64,000 bases of DNA from positions 129,297 through 193,296 of the forward strand of contig MU401510.1 of NCBI GenBank assembly GCA_022579005.1. Reading direction: 5' to 3'. Positions 1-12,044 of this stretch are shown here, in pieces. Made by a program: the position numbers and the translations under genes. Origin of the DNA: Poronia punctata. Taxonomy: Eukaryota > Ascomycota > Sordariomycetes > Xylariales > Xylariaceae. Each line of letters starts with the position of its first letter. Position 1 is the first letter of the stretch. The notes below the pieces were generated by a model. It ran no database searches. It was not told the DNA's origin and saw only the letters and a program-made list of their open reading frames with translations.

Positions 1-290
1 AAGCTGAACACAAGATATAGAGTAAGCAACTACCTATGAGACAATAGGTTACTCTCTCAATCGGAACCTTTTATCCCCTTTACTGTACAAAAGACCCGTG
101 AGGGTAAAGTGACAGTACACGCAGGTAACGTAATCTAACTCTAGAAAAAAACCACCAAACGCCCCAAGCCTTTATTCCGATCCAGGTTTCCGCTACCGAT
201 ACCATCCCATCCATCCCATGCATGCAAATCGTCAAAGCAAAAGAAGAGCCAGGCGAACAACAATGTCATCCCCTCCAAACAAAAGGTAGC
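1..290. other. window edge, no gene seen
   Basis: This is the 3' flank of the minus-strand DUF3112 gene. I see no convincing coding region or RNA gene in it. Confidence 0.5.
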
Positions 291-1322
291 TTAGGCAGCA
301 AAAAGTTGATGTGTAGTACTCCCCTCACTAAGGTTAGCCCCATCATCATCATCATCTTTTTCATTCTCCTGTCCCTGCCCCTGTTCCTGCGTAGCGGTAG
401 AGTAATCACCCGCCTTCCTACTCCCATCCGGAACATGAAACCTCTTATCGACCCTCGAAAAAGTCAACAATCCCAGAATAAAAACCTCCAAGACGAAATC
501 CAACACGTAAAACGCCGCGCGGGAATGATACCAAGCAGGGTTCCCCAACAGTCTCGGCTCTTCCCATATCGTCCCCGTCTTGAACCCGGAAATCAGGATC
601 GCGAGGCAAGTAGATGTGGTATTGATGATCATCTTCGTCCGCATGGACCCCTTTCCAAACGCCTCCGCGGTGTCGGATGCCCGGGAGGCGGCTAGGAGGA
701 GGAAAAGAGGCAGAGTGGTGAAGACGAAAAGATACGTCGTGGCTGCTAGTTGGATGGCCCGCGTGGCGCGAAGAATGCTTGGGTCGAGGGTATATGGCGT
801 CTGCACGGCCGAATAGACGACTAATACCAGGGAAACAGCAACTCCGGCAAAAGCCGTCTTTATCGCGATACTGGGGATCTTATGCCATCCCATCCCCGGC
901 CGTCTCGCGCGCAGGATCCGCTGGGCAAAGACGAGGTTGACGATGTAGGAGACCAACACGCCGGCGTTGGCGAAGATGTTGGAGGCGATGGATAATCGGA
1001 CGTTGGATCTGTGAGTAGCCCAGGCGATTCGCAGGCTAAAGGTCACGATGCGGGACATGGAGAAGCCGAATAGGAGGCCGGATAGGAGGAATTTGTGGCG
1101 CCGGCGTTTGTTGATTTGGAGGATCGTCATGTTGGTTATGGCGAAGCAGAGGTATATGAACAAGAAGACGGCGCTGATGGGCACGTCGGGGACGATTGTC
1201 GGGATGCCGCCTACGACGGAGAACCGGGAGGCGTAGGGCGGTGGCCCGGTCGGGGGGGTTGGAGAAGACATGGCGGATGATGAGGTTTTTGTGAGTTTTT
1301 GTTTCGGTTCCGACTTGTCCAA
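291..1322 (-). CDS. DUF3112-type multi-pass membrane protein
   Basis: Single-exon 343-residue protein. After a Pro/Ser-rich N-terminus (residues 1-30) comes GGIPTIVPDVPISAVFLFIY, then about seven hydrophobic segments separated by short basic loops (for example INKRRRHK near 70 and QRILRARRPG near 135). The tail is acidic and Gln-rich (EQGQGQENEKDDDDD) and likely cytosolic. The GGIPT.VPD.PI opening, the FGFSMSRIVT segment and the ANIFANAGVL segment match my memory of the fungal family DUF3112, which has no established function and loosely resembles RTA1-type seven-helix proteins. The start at Met1 gives a Lys-rich leader; Met18 (MSSPTPP) is a possible alternative. A TATA-like site lies 46 bp upstream. 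No break is seen. Confidence 0.8.
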   Translation of the reverse strand: MDKSEPKQKLTKTSSSAMSSPTPPTGPPPYASRFSVVGGIPTIVPDVPISAVFLFIYLCFAITNMTILQINKRRRHKFLLSGLLFGFSMSRIVTFSLRIAWATHRSNVRLSIASNIFANAGVLVSYIVNLVFAQRILRARRPGMGWHKIPSIAIKTAFAGVAVSLVLVVYSAVQTPYTLDPSILRATRAIQLAATTYLFVFTTLPLFLLLAASRASDTAEAFGKGSMRTKMIINTTSTCLAILISGFKTGTIWEEPRLLGNPAWYHSRAAFYVLDFVLEVFILGLLTFSRVDKRFHVPDGSRKAGDYSTATQEQGQGQENEKDDDDDGANLSEGSTTHQLFAA

Positions 1323-1367
1323 GTCCTTCAGGGGAAGTCGTCAGAGTCAGGGGGGTAAGGGGTCGGC

Positions 1368-1373
1368 TTTATA
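1368..1373 (-). promoter_or_regulatory. candidate TATA box of the DUF3112 gene
   Basis: On the minus strand this reads TATAAA (context CTATAAAG), 46 bp upstream of the ATG at 1322. Position and sequence fit a TATA element; there is no transcript evidence. Confidence 0.35.
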
Positions 1374-2040
1374 GACTTTCCCGCTTTGGCCAGCGGTAGG
1401 CAGCCACCTTTTCGATATATTGTAGAACACTTCAGGTGTTTCTGTATCAATATACTAATTGATAATATATAAGTATGTTATTCAGACTATATGGATACCT
1501 TGACTACCATTGTGAATGAAGTATATAAGGAGGAGAATTAACCGTCATGACGTAAAGCGGCCACCATGAATCTCTATATAAGTCAATCAATCCACAATAC
1601 CTGCTTTCATAGAAAACCCATACATCAATCTTATTAAGCACATTGACAAGAAGAGCAATAGTCTATCAGTCAACCCGACACTTCAATGAATGCGACGATA
1701 AACGTAGATGACGGAAATTTACTATACACCGCATCTTACCTCCGCCACGTGAAAAAGGCCAAATTAGACCGGGGGGAGTGAGGGACGGACGGACGGGAGA
1801 CGGAGCTAGAATGAAACACAAACACGCGAGACCCGAAGTTTGAAGCTGTCAATGCCATTCCATCTTAACCTAGCCCGGTTAGTTGGTCTCCGCTAACCAA
1901 CCTAGCCAAGACAAGTCGACCGAGTCCGAGACTAGCCGAACGCGACAAGCTAAACTGTTTGTAGGAGTTTTGACAGAAAGAAGGATTTCTCGTCCTTTAT
2001 ATCTCGGCCGAAAGTGTATGTAGGATTTTTGTCGCGGAGA
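1374..2040. other. intergenic, normal base composition
   Basis: Upstream region of the DUF3112 gene up to the edge of the AT-rich block. Base composition is ordinary to about 2040, so the hypermutation stops sharply at the element border. No gene is seen. Confidence 0.5.
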
Positions 2041-2252
2041 GGTACCTACTTAATAGGATACCCTTGCAGTTAAGGTTACGTGCCTTAGTTAGCACAGCTT
2101 TATAAGAGCGTATGCTATAAAGCAGGATTTTTAATCCTATTATAGTTATATAAATTTTTTTTTTAATACATAGTTTATTATAATATAACTAATATAGCTT
2201 GTACTAAGTTAAGCGCACTAATTTACTTTTTACTAAAGCTTTTATATTTATA
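2041..2252 (+). repeat. left LTR of element 1
   Basis: Aligns with 10510-10723 over its whole length, from GGTACCTACTTAATAG to a terminal TATA where the right copy has CGCA. The differences are nearly all transitions at C or G. Weak similarity may continue 20-30 bp further 5' with an 11-nt length difference, so the true left end is uncertain. Confidence 0.75.
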
Positions 2253-2255
2253 AAA

Positions 2256-2270
2256 GTTATAAGCCTAGTT
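2256..2270 (+). promoter_or_regulatory. candidate primer-binding site, element 1
   Basis: GTTATAAGCCTAG immediately after the left LTR almost matches GGTTATAAGCTTAGG in the same place in element 2 (20573-20587). Conservation at this position in two otherwise different elements fits a tRNA primer site; which tRNA is unknown. Confidence 0.45.
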
Positions 2271-5200
2271 TATAAGAATTAGTGCTTTATTTATTATAGT
2301 ATAATTAGTTAAAGGTTTTTATACTTTTAAATTATAATATTTTATAACTTTTTATTAAATTATTTTTAAAAAAAAGCTTGTATAGCTTTACTTTTTATTT
2401 TTACTATGTTAACTAGCGTTAAAATTATTTTAAAAAATACTTATTTATGCTTTTTTATTAAGTAAATAGCATAGTTTTAAACTTTAACGCTTTATACTTA
2501 AGCTTAAAAAGTTTAAAAGTATATTAATTTAAACAAAAAAACTTTAACTAAGCTTTTTAAAAATAATGTTATAATTTTAATACTAAAAGCTGCTTATTAA
2601 AAGTTTGTTATTAAAAAAAAAAAACTAAATTTAAGTGTTTTAAATTTAGTTATTATTTAAAAAAAAATTTAAAAATAATATATTAAAAATATAAAGTTAG
2701 CAAGCTTTTAGCAAGCTATAAATTTAAAAATTGCAAATAAATATATAGCTATTTAAACTTAAATTAACTAATTTATTAATACTTTAGTGCTTATTATAAT
2801 AAAAGAAAAGCTGTTAGTTAAAAACTTTAAAAAAGCTAAAAATATTTAAGTGCTTATTAAAGCTATTAAAACGTTTTTTACTTTTTTAAATTTTGCTATT
2901 AAATTTAGTATGCAAATAAAATATTAAAAAACGCTTTAAAAAGCTACTTATAAAAGTGTTAAGCTTAAAAAGTAGTATAAAAAATAGCACACTAACTAAA
3001 TCGTAGCTTAATGCTTTAAATTGCTTAAAGTAAAAAAAGTATTAGCAACTAAAAACTTTTTTAAAGCAATAAAAGCTTATATAGCTTTTAATTAAGCTTA
3101 TTAGTAGCTTATAAATATTATAAAAAATAAATAACTAAATAATAACGTAATTATACTAAAAAAAGTTAGCAAGATTTTTAGCGCTTTAGTATATAAAAAA
3201 GCTTTATATAGCAAAGTTAAAGTTAATAAACTTTATATAACTTTAAGTAATAAAAAAGGATTTTTTAAAAAAGCTTAAAAGTCTACTAAAAAAGCAAAAA
3301 AAAAAAAAAGTTAATATTTTTGCCTTTTTAACTTAAAAGCTTATTATTTTTAGCTTTTATATAAATATAGTTAATTATAGTATATAATTATTAAAAGCTT
3401 TACTTGCTAAAAACTTAAGCTTAACTTTAATAAGTTAAAAAAGATTAAAAAGCGCTATAAGCTTATAAAATAGTTAAAACTTTGCAAAAAAATTAAAAAA
3501 AAAAGATTTAAAGTAAATAAAGGTTACTTTTTTAGCAAAAAGTTAAAAAGATTATTAAGCAAGTAGCTAGATTTAAATCTTGCTTACTTAATAATTAACT
3601 ATAGCCTACTTAAAAAAAATATAAAAAGCTTTAAAGCTTTTATTACTTTTAAAAATAATTTTTACTTTTTATTTAAAAGCATAGTTTTAAATAATTACAA
3701 AGCTTTATATTTTGTTAATAATAAAGATTTACTTAAAAAAAACTTTATTATTAAAGCTAAGCTAAAAAATTTTGTTGCTATAAGTACTTTTAACTTTTTA
3801 ATTTTATACTATAGCAAACAAGTTATTTATTAAATTTTTAATAGTAAAAAAAAAAAAAATACTTTTTTATTAGTGCTTAAAAATATAGTAGTAGTAAAAA
3901 GATTTTATATAAACATAGTATTAAAAGCAAAGCTTAAAAAAAAAAGCATATAATATTATAAACTAAATTATACTTTTTAATATAAAAGCTTAAATGTTAG
4001 CATTATTTTAAAGCAGTTAACTAGATAATATAACTTAGTATTTTTTAAATATAAGCTTATTTCTTATTACTTTTTAAAAAGCATAGTAACTGCTTTAATA
4101 ATTTAAAAGCTTAAAATTATAAGTAGTATAGTAAGATTAATTATAGCTATATACTTAAAGCGCTTTTAAAAGCTTTTAGTTAACTTATAAAAACTTTTAA
4201 AAGTATTTAAAAATATATAGCATAAAAAAGCTAAGCACTTAAAGCTTAAGCTTTTTAAAGCTTTTGTTTAAAATATAAAAAGTATTAAAATTAATAAAAT
4301 TAAAAAAATTAATTATAAAGATTATATTTAAATATACGCTTTAAAGGTTATATTTAAAAGATTTTTAAAATAGCAAGCTATATGCTTATTTTAAAAAATA
4401 TACTAAGATTTATTTAACTATTTAGGTAAATATAATAAATCTTTATAAACTTTACTACTTAAAAATAAGTATAGTAAAATAATATATATTAATACCTTTA
4501 TTATTAAAACTTAATTATAAGTAGCTTAAAACTTAATAAGCTTTAAAAAATAAGTAAAATAGCAATATAAGCTTTTAATATATTAAATATATAGTAATAA
4601 TAAAAAAGTAGTAATTTTAAGCTATAGCTTAACTAACTTTTAAAAGTAAGCAAACTAAAAAAGTATAAAGTTAAAGCTTTTACTAAGTTACGTTAAGGAG
4701 TTTATAAAAAGCAAAAAGCGTACTAAATAAAAAATTATTAACTAAGCCTTAAAAATGCTTAAAAAAGCTAAACTTTTAAAAGAGCTATAGCTAAAAGCAG
4801 TTTATATAGCTAAATAGCTATATAACTAAAGCCTTTTAAAAGCAAATAATATATATTTACTAATAAAAGTTTTCTACTTTTAATTTTAACAATATTTTTA
4901 TTAATATTTACTAAAGCTTATTATAAGCAAGCTAGCAAATTTAAAGCTAAATTAGTTAAGTATAAAAGCATATAAATATAAAGCTTATTTAGTATAATAA
5001 AACAAACTTATAAGTTATTAAAAGTAAAACTATAAAGTAAAATAGTAAGTATATATTAAATATTTAGTTAAATATAAAGTATTAAATTTATATAAAATAT
5101 AAGTTTTAAAGCTTTAAAAAGTTATTATAATAAAAAATATAAAATTTAATAAAAAGCTTTTTTATATAAAAAAAAACTAACTAAAACTAATAAAAAAAGT

Positions 5201-6229
5201 AAAAGTAATAGTTATTAAAATTATAGTGCTAGAATTATTGCTTTAAACAAAAATAAAAAATATATAAAAGCTTAACTTATTAAAAAAAATAAATAAAACT
5301 ATTACTAATACTTTTAAAAAGATTAAAAGTGCACTTATACTAAAAGACTTTTTAATTAAAAGCTAACTAAAAAAGTATAAATTAAAAGTAAGTACGTTTT
5401 AAAAGCTTAAAAAAAGTAGCAATAATGCTTTTAAAAGTTAAATATATAAACTTACAACTTTTTAACAAACTTTTAAACTAAAATAGTAACTAAATAAAAT
5501 AAAAAAAATATTTACTAACTTACTTATAATTTTAAAAAGCAGCAAAGTAGCTAAAATAAGTAAAAAAAATCTTAGTTAACCTTATAAAGTATACTTAATA
5601 AATAAAAAAACAAAAAAACTTTTAAAAAACCTTAACATATAAATAAAGTAACTAATAATAAGTAAAGCAGTAAAAGCTTAATAAGCTTAAAAAGCTTTAT
5701 TGCCTACTAAAAAAAGCTAGAAAATTAAAAAAATACCTAATAATAAATAAGATTTTAAAGTATTTGCTTTTACTTAAACCTTTTATTAAAAGTATAAAAT
5801 ATATACTTTTAAAAAAAAAGCTTACTAGCAAAACTTTTTAAAAACATTTTTGCTTAATTAGTAAAAAATTATATATTAAAAAAACTAAGAATATAAAATA
5901 TTATACTTTATAGTAGCAGCTATAATGCACTAAAAATATGCTAAGCATATAAACATAGCTTTAAAACAGCTTAAAATATATTAAGATAAGCTTTTTAAGC
6001 TACTACTAAAGCATTAGTATAAACTAGCTAAATACTTTTTAAAAAATAAGTTTAAAAAAAATGCTATTAAAAAAATTAAAAACATATAAAAAATAAAAAC
6101 TTTTAAAAAAATAGCAAGAGCTAAAGCAAAATATAAGCTGCTTTTTTTAAAATAAGTGTTTATATATAAGTTTAATAATAAAAAGTATTTAAAAGTATAT
6201 AAATTTTGCTTAGTTATTAAAGAAAATTT

Positions 6230-7560
6230 ATAAAATAATATAATGCTTTAAAATATTTACGCTATTACTTTAGCAGCTTATATGTTTTAAGTTATAATAG
6301 CCTTAGCAGCTTATTTTAATATAAAAGCTAAGCAATTTAATATAGTTAGCGCTTTTTTTAATATAAGTAAAAAAAAACAAAAGCTTATAATTTATAAATT
6401 GCTAAATAGCTTTAAAAATAGCAATATAGTAGCTAAGATTGCTTAAACTTTTTATAAGCTTTAAAACTTACTATTTTTATAGTATAAAAAGTTTGCATAT
6501 ACTTTAAAAAAAATTAAAATAATTTTATTTTTTAAAAAACTATACCTTTTTTATACTAAAGATTATAATATATACTTTATTTTTTATATAAATAACTTTA
6601 TTATTTTATACTATAAAAAATAAAAAATATAAGCTTAAAAGATTATTAACTAGCTTAAAAAAGCTTATAAACTTAAAAATTAAAAAAATATAAATTAGTT
6701 TTTAAAAATTAAAGTAATAAAAAATTAAAAAAAACGTTTGCTAGCTTTAAATTATAAGCAATATATTAAAAAAGTAGCTAAAAGGTATAATTTAGCTAAT
6801 AATAGCTAAATACTTACAACTTTAATGCTTTTTAAAAAGCTTAAAAAGTTTATAAAAAAAGCTTTAAAAAAATATATTAAAACTTTTTAAAAGCTTATAA
6901 AGTTTATATTTTATATTACTATTATAATTAAATTAAACGTAGTATATATTACATTTTAGCTTTTAAAATACTTTACTAATTTAAGCTTTAAATATATAGC
7001 TATAGCAAAATAAATTATTTAATACTTATACTATACTAAAAAACTTAAAATAGTATATAAAACTAATAATATAAAGGCTTAAGCTTTTTTAATTATAAAA
7101 AATGCTTTTTTTGCTAATAATAAAAAAACTTAAAAATTTTTTTATAAATATATTATAAGCTTATTTAAAAGTGCAATAGCTTAAAAAGCTACTTAACAAA
7201 GTATAGTATTAACTTTTATAATAAAAATAAAAATAAATGTGCTTAGCTTTACTACTAAAAAAATAATAGCGCTTAAAAAGCTTTTAAATAGTATAAAGCT
7301 TAATTTAAAAAAAAAATAAACAATTTACTATAATAATTAGCAAGTAATAAAACTTATAATTAAAAAGCATAACTAAATAAATACTAAGCTTTGCTATATA
7401 AATATATAAAATATATAGCTAAAATAAAAGTAGCAAAAAAAGTTATTTTAAATTTATTATTTACTTACTAATTAAATACTAGCAAATAAGTTAATAAAAA
7501 ACTTACTAAAAGCTAAATTTAAATACTTTAAAGCTTTTATAAATCTTTAAAATACTAACT
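6230..7560 (+). pseudogene. copia pol relic: reverse transcriptase to RNase H
   Basis: Read on the + strand with G-to-A and C-to-T changes allowed for, this follows a copia polymerase. Near 6290-6370 the translation LAAYFNIKAKQFNIVSAFFN corresponds to the copia motif in which Asp and Val precede the first RT catalytic region. At 6585-6614 YINNFIILYY stands for the YVDD catalytic box, with both Asp codons changed to Asn. At 7245-7283 SFTTKKIIALKK matches the RNase H motif S-T-E-A-E-x-x-A-L. Near 7319-7380 a C-D-N-Q-like motif and a downstream His fit the rest of RNase H. Many TAA/TAG codons interrupt it. It cannot encode an active enzyme. Confidence 0.8.
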
Positions 7561-8539
7561 ACTTAAAATAGTTAAAAAAAAAAAAGCTTAAGTTAATAAA
7601 TACCTAAAGCTATTAAGCTATAATAACTATGCTACTAAAAAAAACCTTATTTACTTACTACTTTTATTATTAACTAAGTAAAAATATAAGCTTAAACTTA
7701 CTATTTAAAAAACGTAAATTAAAAAATAATGCAAAAAAGCTTTAAGCATTTTTTTTTTTTAAATAAATTGCAAAAAAAAATAAATAAAAAAGCAAGCAAG
7801 CTTAAAAAAAATAGTTTAACTTTATAAAATAATAATAAAAGCTATAGCTAAAATAAAAGGCAAAATAAGCATAAAAGCAATAATAGCAAAAGCTAAAGCT
7901 AGAGTAATAACTTAAAAAGCTAAAATAAGTAAAGCCTAAGCTTTTTAAGTATTAGCAACTAAACTTGCAACTAAATTACTTAAACTTAAAAAGTTAAGCA
8001 CTTTTTTATAAAAAGTTTAAGTAATATAAAAAAAAAGCAATTTTTTATTATAATAAATATAATTATTAACAATAATTATATTTAAAGCATAAGCTATAAT
8101 AAATTTAGCTTTTAAAAAGTATATAATAACTTTTAAAGCAAAGCAAAGCTTTTTAATAAGCTATAAAATAACGCTGTTAGCTTTATAAAATTATTAAAAA
8201 TATAAAAAAAAAAGCTTTACTTTTAAATTTTCTTGCTTTTTAACAACATTTATATATTATATAGTAAAAAAAATAATATAAAGCTTTTTATTAAATATAA
8301 TTAGCAAGCTTAAAAAATATAAGTTAAAAGCTTTAAAGTAACTTATAAAAAAAATAAAAATGCTTTTTAACGTACTTAAAGCACTAAGTTTAACTTTTTT
8401 AAATATTTTAATATTAAAAATATTTATTTAAACTAGTTATAAAAATATAATTATAAGCTTAGTAAAAAATACTATATAAATTAGTTTTAGTATATTTTTT
8501 ATTATTAAGCAAATTAAAAAAGCTATTAATTATTTTACT

Positions 8540-9440
8540 TTAAATTTTATTATAAAGTAAACTTTAAAATATAAAATTAAGTTTAGCTTTAAAAATACTA
8601 AACTTAAGCATTTTTGCTAGCTTTAAGCTAGTAGTAAAAATTATTAATATAAGCAAAAAAGTACTAATAGCTTTTTTAAAAGCATAATAAAAGCTATTAA
8701 TAAAAGTAATAAAAGTATTACTTTTATTACTAAAGCTTATAAAAAAAGCACTAGCTTTATAACTACTAAATTTTTTACTTTTTTAAAAGCTTAAGCTTTT
8801 TTTATTATAAAATAAATTACTTAAAGTTAAAATATTAAAAGCATTAATTTTACTAAAAAAAGCTTTAAAATTAAAAATAGTATAACTAGTATATGCTAAA
8901 ATATTGTTTTTATTAAAAGTAAGCAACTTTAAAAGTAAAAATTTAAATAATATAAAAGTAGCAAAACTATTAAAAAAAGCTTAAGTAATAATATTAAGTA
9001 GCAAAATATATTTAAAAAAAGCTTTAATAAAAGTAAAAAAAGCAAATATAAAAACTTGCTTTATTTTAGCAAGCTTTTTAAGCTTACTAGCATTAATAGT
9101 ATTAGCTAAAAAAAAAACCTTTTTTATATTAAAAAGTATACTTTTAAAAGTAAAGCGCTTTTAAAAAACTAAAAATAAAAAGACTAAAGCTTTTTTTTTA
9201 GCATTTTTAGCTTTTTTAGCTTTAGCTTTTTTAGCTAACTTTGTTATTTTTGCTTTTATATTAGCTATAATAACTACTTTAGCTTTTTTTACTACTTTAT
9301 TTATTTTTTACTTAGCTTTAAGTTAAGCTTGTTTATTTAAAGCTTTTTTTTAAGCTTTATTAGCTTTTTTTTTTACGTTTTTAGCTTTTTTAGCTTTTTT
9401 TAAGCGTTTAAAAAAATATTTAATTTAGCTAAATAAATAT
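8540..9440 (-). pseudogene. antisense coding relic downstream of pol (unknown)
   Basis: On the minus strand one frame shows only about eight stops in roughly 300 codons by my reading, where DNA this AT-rich should give around thirty. All are TAA, which mutation of CAA would produce. Near 9180-9410 it is Lys/Ala-rich with a coiled-coil look (runs such as AKKAKAKKAKNAKKKA); further on it becomes Ser/Thr/Phe-rich. Copia elements normally have nothing after RNase H except a short 3' region, so this may be the C-terminal part of a nested element's gene in reverse orientation or an extra antisense ORF. I do not recognise the family. The inference rests on stop depletion and composition alone. Confidence 0.35.
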
Positions 9441-10509
9441 TATAAAATTTATTTAAAGCTATTAAGTAAGCTTTAAATATAAATACTTAAGCTATAACTA
9501 AATTCTTTTTAGTTAAAAAATCTATTTTTTTTTTATAGCTATAAAAGTAGTAAAATTATTATATAAGTTAATAAATAAAACTTTAACAAAAAATAGTACA
9601 AAATTATTATTATATTAGCTATTAAAGTTAAAAAAAGCTTAAATAAAAACAAAATTATTTTTATATATTAAGTAAGCTTATAAAAGCTTTAAAAATAAAA
9701 AAATAGTATATATACTATTGCTTTATAGTTATAGTAAAATTATTTATATTAAAATCTTTAAAAAGTTATTTAATATAAGCTTATTAATATTTTTTAATAA
9801 AAAAATAAAGCAGCTTATTAAATATTAAGTTAAATAATAAAAAAATATTTAAAAGGCCTAAGTTTACTTTAAACTAAGTAGCTTTAATATTAATTTTAAA
9901 CTATACTAAAGTAATTAGTATAAGTTTAAAATATATAAAAGCATATTTAATATGCTAAAAATCTATATATAGCTAAAAAAATATAGTAATAAAACTAAAA
10001 AATAAATAGTTAGCTAACTATATTAAAGTATAAAAAGTATTAAAAAAAAACTTAAAAAATATACTAAAAGTTTAAAAAAGCTTTTTTTTTATTATTTTAA
10101 TAGCTATACTAATGCTATTAGCTATAAAGAAATTAATAAAGGCAGCAAAAAGCTAAAATAACTTTATTTAAAGTAGTTAAAGTAGTATTAAAAGCTTAAA
10201 AAAAAAAAAAAAAAAAAAGTATAGTTATAGCTATATTAAAAAATAAAAGTATAAAATATATAAAAAATTTAATTAAAAAATTTAAAAGTTAGCACTTAAT
10301 AAAATAAAAGCTAACAATAGTTATAAATACTTTTAAGTATAAGTATTTAAAGTACTAAAACTTTTATATACTATATAAAAAGTACTTTAAATAAAAACTT
10401 AATATAAAAAGTTTAAATATAAACTTTATAGCTACTACTTATAATTTATTTATATAAAATAATTTTATTACTTTAGCTAGTAAAAAAGCTAGAAAGTATA
10501 TTATAAAAA

Positions 10510-10723
10510 GGTACTTACTTAATAAAATACCTTTGCAATTAAGGTTATATGCTTTAGTTAGCACAGCTTTATAAAAGCGTATGCTATAAAGCAAGATCTT
10601 TAATCTTATTATAATTATATAGATTTTTTCTTTTTAATATATAGTTTATTACAATATAACTAATATAGCTTATACTAAGTTAAGCGCACTAATTTACCTT
10701 TTACTAAAGCTCTTATATTCGCA
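10510..10723 (+). repeat. right LTR of element 1
   Basis: Partner of 2041-2252. It runs from GGTACTTACTTAATAA to TTATATTCGCA and ends with CA, as LTRs do. Normal base composition resumes within about 20 bp. Confidence 0.75.
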
Positions 10724-11159
10724 AGAATTTTGCTACAAATAAAAATAGAAAAGGGGTCTAGACATACGGAGGTAACACTTTTGTTCAAATACTTGTCTAG
10801 ACTAAAGTAAAGGTGTTGGTTAGCTATTAATAAGTTGTAAGGTTAGACTAGAGAGTATTGTGATTACTACACGTGTGACGTAGGACCGTTGAACCGGGAT
10901 GGGAAATCGACCCGACGTGATGGTTACCCACGGGCTACATATATACGGGTAATAAGATGTTGCTAGAAAAGGAGAGTAAAAAATTAAAGGATTTGAGTTT
11001 GGACACGAGCCTGTCTGAGAGTTAAAACTCGACTTTGAATTACATTGGAGTGTTTAGCAATCTATCATGGCAATTGTTTCCGCCATATATCTAGTTCCGT
11101 CCACCAAACACAGCCCAGGATATAAGCAACGCACTCCCTCTCATCGTCCGCCTTTCCGT
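10724..11159. other. intergenic between element 1 and the hydrolase gene
   Basis: Ordinary composition, 3' flank of the minus-strand hydrolase gene. No gene is seen. Confidence 0.5.
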
Positions 11160-12044
11160 CTAAACAAGAAAAGGAGTGACATGTTCCATAAACTGCTCGA
11201 ACCCATCCACAAAAGGGACATGACCAGCATTATCAACCACCTTCATCAACACACCATCCCTTCCTTTCCCCTTCAACCCACTCTCAATCCCCTTCCTCAA
11301 CTCCTCCATAACCTCGGGCAAATTCGCATCATTCCCCCCAACAATCAACAACGCCTCACCAACCCCTTCCCCAGCCATCTTCATAACCCGTCTCAAATCA
11401 AACGTCTCGCTCCTCAACGCCGCACAACAAGTCTCGAACCCATCGACCGTAGTCCCGCGCATCACCCCCCTCATCCTCTCCCTCTCTTCCAGATTCCCAT
11501 CCAACCAATCCCTCGAAAACCATCTTCCAAGCGTCTCTTCGATAGTAGCGTCTAAATTCCCCGCCTCGCGCGCGGCTTCTACGCGCGAGGTGAAGATATC
11601 GGCTGACCCCGCATTCACCGGCGAAGACAGGATCGTATCGCAGACGACTAATTTCCCCACGATACCGGGATACTTCGCCGCGAAGACGACCGCCGTCGCG
11701 GCGCCCATGCTGACGCCTATCCAGGCGTGTAATTCCCTGATATCCAGGTGTTGGAGGAGTGCGTGCACGTCCGCGGCCATCGAGTCGAATGTTGTGGAAG
11801 ATAAGTCCTTGGGCGGTGCGGTCGAGGCGCCGTGGCCTGGTTGGTCGTAGCGTAGGACGTTGAAGCCTAGGTCCGTCAGGCGGGGCACCACGTTATCCCA
11901 TAGTGGGTAGGGTGTGCAGAGGGAGTTGGAGAGGAGGATGTATGGATTGCTACTGGTGTCGTTTTTTGAAGATGATGATGACGTGATGGCGTATGAGAGG
12001 ACGCGCGAGTCCGCGAGGGAAAGGGAATATGATTTGGTGGTCAT
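11160..12044 (-). CDS. alpha/beta hydrolase, 3-oxoadipate enol-lactonase-like
   Basis: Single-exon protein of 294 residues with the complete catalytic set of the alpha/beta hydrolase fold. The oxyanion strand ILLSNSLCT lies near 36-44; RYDQPGHGAS at 65-74 is the usual loop before helix A; the nucleophile elbow GVSMG places Ser112; GGNDANLP gives the acid Asp239; NAGHVPFVD gives His275. The pattern S-N-S-L-x-x-x-x-x-x-W and RYDQPGHG is typical of PcaD-like enol-lactonases and related esterases, so hydrolysis of a lactone or ester is likely, but the substrate cannot be read from sequence. No signal peptide, so probably cytosolic. The start codon follows a run of A on the coding strand. No pathway partner is adjacent, as element 1 occupies its 3' side. 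Confidence 0.85.
   Translation of the reverse strand: MTTKSYSLSLADSRVLSYAITSSSSSKNDTSSNPYILLSNSLCTPYPLWDNVVPRLTDLGFNVLRYDQPGHGASTAPPKDLSSTTFDSMAADVHALLQHLDIRELHAWIGVSMGAATAVVFAAKYPGIVGKLVVCDTILSSPVNAGSADIFTSRVEAAREAGNLDATIEETLGRWFSRDWLDGNLEERERMRGVMRGTTVDGFETCCAALRSETFDLRRVMKMAGEGVGEALLIVGGNDANLPEVMEELRKGIESGLKGKGRDGVLMKVVDNAGHVPFVDGFEQFMEHVTPFLV

Larger units (their letters stand above)
2041..10723 (+). mobile_element. hypermutated Ty1/copia-type LTR retrotransposon (element 1)
   Basis: The block is almost pure A/T apart from scattered GC and AC dinucleotides. It is bounded by direct repeats of about 213 bp (2041-2252 and 10510-10723) that differ almost only by C/T and G/A transitions, as expected of LTRs diverged by RIP. 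Between them the + strand carries a ruined copia polymerase: a reverse-transcriptase segment, the YVDD box seen as YINN at 6585-6596, and an RNase H segment at 7245-7380. The order RT then RNase H fixes the orientation. A primer-binding-site-like GTTATAAGCCTAG follows the left repeat. The span (8.7 kb) is long for a copia element because about 3 kb follows pol; a nested insertion or extra gene is possible. The outer 5' border is approximate, no target duplication was resolved, and no intact ORF remains. Confidence 0.8.

Noticed and set aside
222..1280. Plus-strand ORFs of 60-157 codons
   Set aside because: They are antisense to the DUF3112 gene and have no family resemblance.
1806..1815. TSD for element 1 beginning with AGAAT
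   Set aside because: AGAAT follows the right LTR, but the similar word at 1806 is over 200 bp outside the aligned left LTR, and the sequence between has no right-hand counterpart.
2253..10509. CRISPR-like or satellite interpretation of the repeated AAGCTT words
   Set aside because: Spacing is irregular, and the words are explained by residual GC dinucleotides in hypermutated retrotransposon sequence.
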